Origin: Odobenus rosmarus divergens
Taxonomy: Eukaryota > Chordata > Mammalia > Carnivora > Odobenidae
Assembly (NCBI RefSeq): GCF_000321225.1
Contig: NW_004450323.1
Span: 4,250,920 to 4,314,919 of the forward strand
Reading direction: 5' to 3'
Length of the DNA: 64,000 nucleotides
Both the position numbers and the translations under genes were made by a program. Below, piece by piece: positions 59,323 to 64,000 of the stretch; the first letter of the stretch is position 1; the number at the start of each line of letters is the position of its first letter. The notes beneath the pieces are model-generated. The model worked only from the letters and a program-made list of their open reading frames with translations. It ran no database searches and was not told the DNA's origin.

Positions 59323-59328
59323 ATTAAA
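59323..59328 (+). promoter_or_regulatory. SMG7: Probable distal poly(A) signal ATTAAA (SMG7)
   Basis: ATTAAA in ctttaattaaaccatg, with a strong T/G-rich block upstream and tctgtgtgtacgttgtttc 24-45 bases downstream, the usual signal plus GU-rich arrangement. The resulting length of about 2.3 kb of 3' UTR fits the long SMG7 mRNA. Another AATAAA lies at 59565-59570 without a good downstream element. Confidence 0.65.
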
Positions 59329-59345
59329 CCATGTTCTCTCCAACC

Positions 59346-60394
59346 AGATCTGTGTGTACGTTGTTTCTTTTCTAACCTAAAAGAATATCCTACTTAGAAA
59401 AACAAGTGTTTAAACTACTTAGAAGTCATCTAGGGGAAATCAGAGATGGTCAGAAATTGAATATGCTTCAGGGTTATTAATGCTTTCAGTAGCATTCCAA
59501 ACCAGTGTGCATTATTATAGAAAGGGATGGGTGAAAGAAACTGTCAAAATTATTTTATCTAATGAATAAAGATGGGCTTATGCAAAGAAGTTAACAACCC
59601 TCCATTTTTATCCCTATTTTTACTGTCAGTGGGACAGTGCAGAGATGGTTTCTCTTTCTGGTCTATCAAAATCACGAAGTCTGATTAGCCCCAACGGTAA
59701 TTAGTGTTCTTAGCTTTGAGGTTCGTTTCTTTGTGTTGTGTCCAAAATTTCCAGTGGTAGCCTGCCGGGCCTGCAGCGGCGGGTTGGAGGTCAGTGCCAC
59801 GGCCTGCCGGTTTGCGGGTTCTCTCTGGTCAGCAAGCCTATCACTTCTGTGTTGATTGCGTCTACACATCATTTCCTAACTGCTTTTCACAAGCACCTGC
59901 ACACTTGAGTGGTTACAAAGCCATACATACTGTACAAGGAGGAGAGAGGGAGGGAAATGAAGGCAAGGTTCTAAGGTCTAGTATTTGTTAACCCCAAGTT
60001 TAACCCTAAAAAATCAAGCCATTTGGTTAAGTGATAACCAAAATAAAACCATAGCGTTCCCTCATGTATATTAGCATAGTCCATATTATAAAACGTTAAC
60101 TAACAGGATAGTCCTGACCAAGTGGCTTCCTGAATGGGGCTTCTTTACATCCCATACTCAGTATTCCTGAGAAGGCATGAAGGGGTGGGATTCTAGTATT
60201 TTAATTCTCTATGGAATTGAAAACTAAGTCTAGGTTCTGTTTAAGCAATAAGACTTACAATAGAGGAAAGTTATTTTTGTGTGTGTCTGCCATCTGAATT
60301 ACCTGTAAATTTACTTCAGGCTCGAGGAGTCTGTGACTGTCGTGGTACCGGAATAGGGGTACTTAACACTTCAGCCTTGGGCCTGTATTCGGTG
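59346..60394. other. Short intergenic stretch between convergent SMG7 and NCF2
   Basis: About 1 kb lies between the probable distal end of SMG7 and the probable end of NCF2. A spare + strand AATAAA sits at 59565-59570, and a - strand ATTAAA (plus-strand TTTAAT) at 60200-60205 is an alternative NCF2 signal. No exon, SINE or RNA gene was recognised. Confidence 0.6.
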
Positions 60395-60403
60395 TCTTGT
60401 TTT

Positions 60404-60560
60404 TGTAAGTTTTTATTGAGGTACCACATCCAGAAGTGCACCAATAGTAAGCGTACAGCTCAGTGAACTTTTACGAAGTGAACACATTTGGGTAGCCAGC
60501 ACTCCGAGCAAGAAACATTATCAGCATCCTAGAAGACCCCCTCATGTCCTTCCAGATGCT
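60404..60560 (-). mobile_element. Old L1 3'-end fragment
   Basis: Read on the - strand, it contains the familiar L1 3' UTR pattern: a segment like cactgagctgtacgcttac, then ggtacctcaataaaaac and an A-rich end. The + strand start tttttattgaggtacc is the usual reverse-complement look of such ends. It is diverged and lies in the NCF2 3' UTR in the same orientation as the gene. Confidence 0.7.
60412..60417 (-). promoter_or_regulatory. NCF2: Candidate NCF2 poly(A) signal inside an L1 remnant
   Basis: On the - strand this reads caataaaaacttac, an AATAAA about 353 bases after the NCF2 stop codon. It lies at the 3' end of an old L1 fragment whose own poly(A) signal it would have been. The downstream GU-rich element is weak, so use is inferred. 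Confidence 0.5.
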
Positions 60561-60769
60561 TCCACTCCCTCACCCCACCCCACCCGCCAGGGTCATCATC
60601 ATGATAATTTCCCCCATCATTGTGTAATGGGTTAAATTTTCAGTGGGAAAAGTGGACTAGTTAACGCTTCCGAACAGTGATGTCTCCCTACAGTGTACTG
60701 CAGGGGCATGCTTAAACCTCACAAATGATAATAGTTACTTTTCTCCAACTTTGAAGGTTATGGAACATC

Positions 60770-60882
60770 CTAGACTCCTCTAGGAGAGCTTTCCGAATCT
60801 CTAGTTGCATGTTCTTCAACAAACGCTTTGGGGAAAATGCCAATCTTCCCTTTGCACTCTCCTTCCAGCCAGTCTTCATTCA
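60770..60882 (-). CDS. NCF2: NCF2 (p67phox) last coding exon
   Basis: On the - strand, the acceptor ttttatcag is followed by 113 coding bases. They encode (V)[20 protein letters not shown], then [16 protein letters not shown] and a TAG stop at 60770-60772. This is the second half of the C-terminal SH3 domain, with the conserved Trp of NEDW and the GIFP/FV motif intact. In phase with the exon at 63156-63333, it gives a C terminus of 96 residues, the same length I count for human p67phox from the matching point. The exon continues as 3' UTR to about 60395. Confidence 0.93.
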
Positions 60883-61257
60883 CTGATAAAAGGAAACATA
60901 TACATCGATTTTTAAAACCAATATAGGAGAATTATCTCATCTGGATATGCACACAGATCTTTGGCAGTCCTTCACCCCCAATTGTGATAACAGGGAAAAG
61001 TCCATGTCGGAAAGTGATTTGAGGGAAAAGTGAACATATGACTTCCACCATCTTACTGATTTCTGTCTTAATATATGATAACGGAGGAGTAAAATACAGA
61101 AAATCAATTAGATTTTTCAAAAAACTGACAGAACAAAAAAAAAGGTGGAAGAAATTGAATAAATCTTGAGATAGGATTTTTTTTTATAACAGTTTTACCT
61201 GATCACTGTTAGTAATCTTTATTCTGACTACATGCCATTAATTAAATACCTTAATCT

Positions 61258-61611
61258 TTGGGGCACATGGGTGGCTCAGTCAGTTAAGCATCCAACTCTT
61301 GATTGCAGCTCAAGTCATAATCTCAGGGTTGTGAGATTGAGCCTTGTGTCGGGCTCTGCGCTGAACATGGAGCCTGCTTAAGATTCTCTCTCTCCGGGAC
61401 ACCTGGGTGGCTTAGTTCTTTAAGCGTTTGCCTTTGGCTTAGGTCATGATCCCAGTACCCTGGGATCAAGTCCCACATCAGGCTCCCTCTGCCTGTCACT
61501 CCCCCTGCTTGTGCTCTCTCTCTGACAAATAAATAAATACAATCTTTAAAAAAAAAAAATTCTCTCCTCTCCCTCTGCACCTACCCCTGTTCACTCTCAA
61601 ATTAAAAAAAA
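61258..61611 (+). mobile_element. Older CAN-SINE split by a younger one
   Basis: Forward copy starting ggggcacatgggtggctcag, interrupted after gattctctctct, and resuming with tctctcctctccctctgc to an A-rich tail at about 61611. Confidence 0.9.
61393..61558 (+). mobile_element. CAN-SINE nested inside another
   Basis: Forward copy gggacacctgggtggcttag with a shorter body and tail aaataaataaatacaatc. The short duplication attctctc at 61383-61390 and 61559-61566 marks insertion into the CT-rich body of the host SINE. Confidence 0.9.
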
Positions 61612-61712
61612 TAGTTGATCTTTGAACAACACAAGTTTGAACTGTGAGGGTCCACTTACACACAGATTCTTTGTTACAGCACAGTGCTGTAAAAGTGTTT
61701 TCCTTACGATTT
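61612..61712 (+). mobile_element. Old DNA-transposon-like remnant (Tigger/MER2-type look)
   Basis: Contains tagttgatctttgaacaaca, caagtttgaactgtgagg and gtccacttacacacagatt, a familiar mammalian repeat motif that I associate with MER2/Tigger elements. It is cut by the next SINE. Family name uncertain. Confidence 0.5.
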
Positions 61713-61877
61713 TTTTTTTTTAAGATTGATTTATTTTAGAAAGAGAGCATGAGCCGGTGTAGGGGGGTGGGGGAGGGAGAGAAATCTAGGAGACTCCCTG
61801 CAGAGCATGGAGCCCGAGACAGGGCTAGATCCCAGGACCCTGAGATCATGATCTGAGTTGAAATCAAGAGTCAGACA
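61713..61877 (-). mobile_element. CAN-SINE, truncated at its 5' end
   Basis: Reverse copy with a T-run. The usual gcttaaccgactgagccacccagg end is absent after aatcaagagtcagaca, so the tRNA-like 5' part is missing. Confidence 0.88.
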
Positions 61878-62240
61878 CAAAAGGAATATGCCACCTTTTT
61901 TCTCTCCATATCTATCCAGAAGGTTTTTCTATGTGTGTTCTAGTTTTTATCTCATCCCACCCACCCCCAAACAAACACCGGACAGTGTAGCTGGTTGGTT
62001 GATATTGACACTTAAAAAATGGTGCTGGGAGTTACTAAGCCCTACTGACCCCTGTCAGAAGACAGGCACTGCCAGGGTACCCTGCTTCTTTATTTCATTA
62101 CTCATATTTTTAGTTAATTGCCAGACAATTGTATACTCTCTACCCCCATTAACTTTAAAATCTCATTTCTTGATGGTAATGGAATTTGTTTTCACTACTC
62201 TGCATTGCTAATGCACATTTCTGCTGTTTGAACAATGCTT

Positions 62241-62405
62241 TTTTTTTTTTTTAAAGATTTTATTTATTAGAGCATGAGCGGGGGAGAGGGAGAAGCAGAC
62301 TCCTCACTGAGCAGGGAACCCAGTGCGGGCCTCAATTCCAGGACCCCAGGATCATGGCCTGAGTGGAAGGCAGACGCTTAACCGACTGAGCCAACCAGGT
62401 GCCCC
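62241..62405 (-). mobile_element. CAN-SINE
   Basis: Reverse copy in the last NCF2 intron, ending gagccaaccaggtgccc. Flanked by tgaacaa (62229-62235, 62406-62412). Confidence 0.93.
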
Positions 62406-62494
62406 TGAACAAAGCTTTTGATGGGACTCTTGTTTTGAAGTAGAGAAATAAGATTATGTCAAACTGTGAGTTAGAATTGGTGCTTCTCTCTGTC

Positions 62495-62645
62495 AGAAGA
62501 TCAGCATTACACTGGAAGCCTGTTAGAAATGCAAATTTGAGGCCCCACCCCAGACCTGAATCAGAATCTCTGGTTGCTGGGCCTGTGAATTTTATTTAAC
62601 TCTCGAACCGATGCTTGGGCATACTGAAGTTTGAGAAGCACTAAA
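62495..62645 (-). mobile_element. MER5A-like hAT DNA transposon remnant
   Basis: The reverse-complement order of the same landmarks: cctgttagaaatgcaaattt, ggccccaccccagacc, gaatcagaatctctggt, tgaagtttgagaagcact. Confidence 0.8.
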
Positions 62646-63155
62646 TTAGAACTCTACTTAAAATACTGTCTCAATTTGTAGTGTGTTTGATTCCTAACAG
62701 GATCAGGAAGGTCACCAGAGACACAAAGCAATGTCAAGTAGCTTCTTTTAAGGCAAAATTTATGCACTCCTTCCCTCATCTTCAAAAAGTACATCAGTTC
62801 AGAGAACTGTGGTTTATAGGAAAGTATCCTATGGCTTGGTGCAAAGGCAAAATGATTCCAGCCACCTTCCAATTGGCTTACTCTGGGAACGAGAATGCAT
62901 GCCTTCCAAAACACAGCTATTTTTAATGATCAAAACGTCAGCTGAGTCTGTCATTTGTTGCTTCCCTGCCCATTGGAGAAACAGATGGAAAGGCTGAGCC
63001 CTCTGTCCTGCTCCCTCCAGCTGAAAGCTAGGAAGGAGATTGAAACCACTGGCTAAAGTTTGGCTTGTAGGTTATTAATGTTTCTCCCTCTCTTCCCTTG
63101 AACTTATTGCTGCTCACATGGAAATTAGTTTCTATGATCCAGGAGTAGTACTTAC

Positions 63156-63333
63156 CCATTGATATAATCTGGATTATGTCCCCTTCCTGAAACTCCAGGT
63201 CTTCCGGCTGGGTGGCTTCGTAACTGAAGAGTGCTACCACTTGGCCTCCTTCCTTAAGCTGAGTTTCTGTTGTCTGGTTTTTAGCTTCAGATTTTTCACT
63301 TTCCTTGGGTTCATCTGGAAAGCCTTGGTCACC
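63156..63333 (-). CDS. NCF2: NCF2 (p67phox) penultimate coding exon
   Basis: NCF2 encodes p67phox, the cytosolic activator subunit of the phagocyte NADPH oxidase. It works with p47phox, p40phox and RAC to switch on superoxide production by the gp91phox/p22phox flavocytochrome. This 178-base exon (acceptor tatttcag, donor gtaagt on the - strand) encodes [20 protein letters not shown], a linker, then [20 protein letters not shown] and GDIIQIISM, the first half of the C-terminal SH3 domain. That domain binds the p47phox proline-rich tail. It ends with one base of a valine codon. The upstream PB1-domain exons are beyond the window edge. Identity is clear from the SH3 peptide and the SMG7 neighbour. 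Confidence 0.95.
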
Positions 63334-63589
63334 CTGAAATAATAAAAGGCCTGTTAGTTTCCTCAACTTTTTGGCCAGTGAACATTGAGCATCACTAAAG
63401 GAATCTGTGAAATGTCAATGTAGCACCTGGGATATAAACTCACAAAGGCCAAGTCTGTGATCAGTCCCTAGCATAGACCTAATGTGTACTTTAGGAATAT
63501 AGGATGGTTGGATAAATGAGCCCAAAAGGTCTGCAGGACCATAGATAGTCTTAAAATCTTACAGAAACCTTAGAGTAATCCTGAAAAAG

Positions 63590-63720
63590 GTAGAATAGGT
63601 ACTACTGTTACTTCTTTGCAGATGGAAAAACAGAGATGGAGTCACAAGTAAGCAACAGAACCCAAAGTCAAACCTGGGTTTCTAACTCTGAATCCAACAC
63701 CCTCCAGCACCCACAATACT
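63590..63720 (-). mobile_element. MIR, partial
   Basis: Reverse MIR wording: ttgcagatggaaaaacagag, then caaacctgggtttctaactc. Confidence 0.55.
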
Positions 63721-63721
63721 A

Positions 63722-63865
63722 GGGACCCGTTAGAAATGTAAATTTCTGGCCCCATCCCAAACCTACTGAATAATAAACTCGCTGCATGTGGGGCCCAGCA
63801 ATCTGCATTTTAACAAGCCCTCTAGGTGAGTCTCATACCTGCTAAAGTTTGAAAAACCCTGCAGA
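63722..63865 (-). mobile_element. MER5A-like hAT DNA transposon remnant
   Basis: A more diverged copy with cgttagaaatgtaaatttc, ggccccatcccaaacc, ggggcccagcaatctgcat, taacaagccctctaggtg and tgctaaagtttgaaaaac. Confidence 0.75.
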
Positions 63866-64000
63866 GCGCCATACCATCTTTCTAAGGCCATGAAAAAAGG
63901 CCTTGCTTTCTGATATTTGTAACTACACATCTTAGTTACCATTGTGGTCATTTTTCATCCACAAATGTTGAAAAGAAGAAGGGTACAGTTTCTAGGGATG

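Larger units (their letters stand above)
57029..59345 (+). other. SMG7: SMG7 3' untranslated region
   Basis: This is GC-richer than the introns and free of recognisable SINEs, as expected for a retained 3' UTR of about 2.3 kb. It holds candidate poly(A) signals at 57417-57422, 58311-58316 and 59323-59328, a (TG)n tract at 58490-58515, a (TTG)n tract at 58795-58814, and a T/G-rich stretch at about 59228-59275. The right end is set by the distal ATTAAA followed within 20-40 bases by a GT-rich tract. The end point is an estimate. Confidence 0.7.
60883..63155 (-). other. NCF2: NCF2 last intron
   Basis: A 2.27-kb intron with proper GT/AG ends on the - strand. It holds a nested SINE pair, a DNA-transposon-like remnant, two antisense-to-plus SINEs and a MER5A-like copy, listed separately. 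No further coding exon was seen. Confidence 0.85.
63334..64000 (-). other. NCF2: NCF2 intron sequence at the window edge
   Basis: This is upstream of the penultimate exon on the - strand. It contains a MIR-like piece (about 63590-63720) and a MER5A-like piece (about 63722-63865). No PB1-domain exon peptide was found in any - strand frame. Confidence 0.7.

Noticed and set aside
63763..63951. Possible NCF2 upstream exon on the - strand
   Set aside because: The open frame overlaps a MER5A-like remnant and does not match the PB1-domain sequence expected upstream.
1..64000. CRISPR arrays, operons, prophage or other microbial systems
   Set aside because: The window is intron-rich vertebrate DNA. 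The direct repeats seen are transposon target duplications or microsatellites.

Overview
This is a stretch of mammalian nuclear genome: one large, intron-rich gene on the + strand, the 3' end of a second gene on the - strand, and dense interspersed repeats. The window was read by eye; no database search was run. Gene identities come from recognising the encoded peptides, and exon edges come from splice-site signals plus continuity of reading phase across every junction.

Organism. More than 20 copies of the carnivore tRNA-Lys-derived SINE (CAN-SINE/SINEC) are present, many with intact target-site duplications (TSDs) of 14-18 bases. The very young canid SINEC_Cf form was not seen, and the SINE tails do not look feline. 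The best guess is an arctoid caniform carnivore (bear, seal or mustelid group) rather than a dog or a cat. This is inference.

Layout. Positions 1-20035 are non-coding and are most likely intron 1 of SMG7. They hold a 4.2-kb 5'-truncated antisense L1 (about 13219-17385), a twin-primed L1 (about 7577-8250) and many SINEs and MIRs. Positions 20036-57028 carry 22 coding exons of SMG7 (EST1C), numbered here exons 2-23. They join in phase into about 1,176 complete codons plus one split codon; only the short first coding exon lies outside the window. Positions 57029 to about 59345 are the SMG7 3' UTR, with several candidate poly(A) signals. About 1 kb further on, the - strand carries the last two coding exons of NCF2 (p67phox; stop at 60770-60772, penultimate exon 63156-63333). 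Together these encode the C-terminal SH3 domain. The tail-to-tail SMG7/NCF2 order matches the mammalian arrangement I know from human chromosome 1q25.

Biology. SMG7 encodes a nonsense-mediated decay (NMD) factor. It binds phosphorylated UPF1 through a 14-3-3-like domain and recruits mRNA decay enzymes through its proline-rich C terminus. NCF2 encodes an activator subunit of the phagocyte NADPH oxidase. The two are neighbours, not functional partners. No novel multi-gene system is present. The points of most interest are a stack of two SINEs inserted at one target, the twin-primed L1, an NCF2 poly(A) signal probably donated by an old L1, the layered SMG7 3' UTR, and a SINE copy that still shows the anticodon arm of tRNA-Lys.
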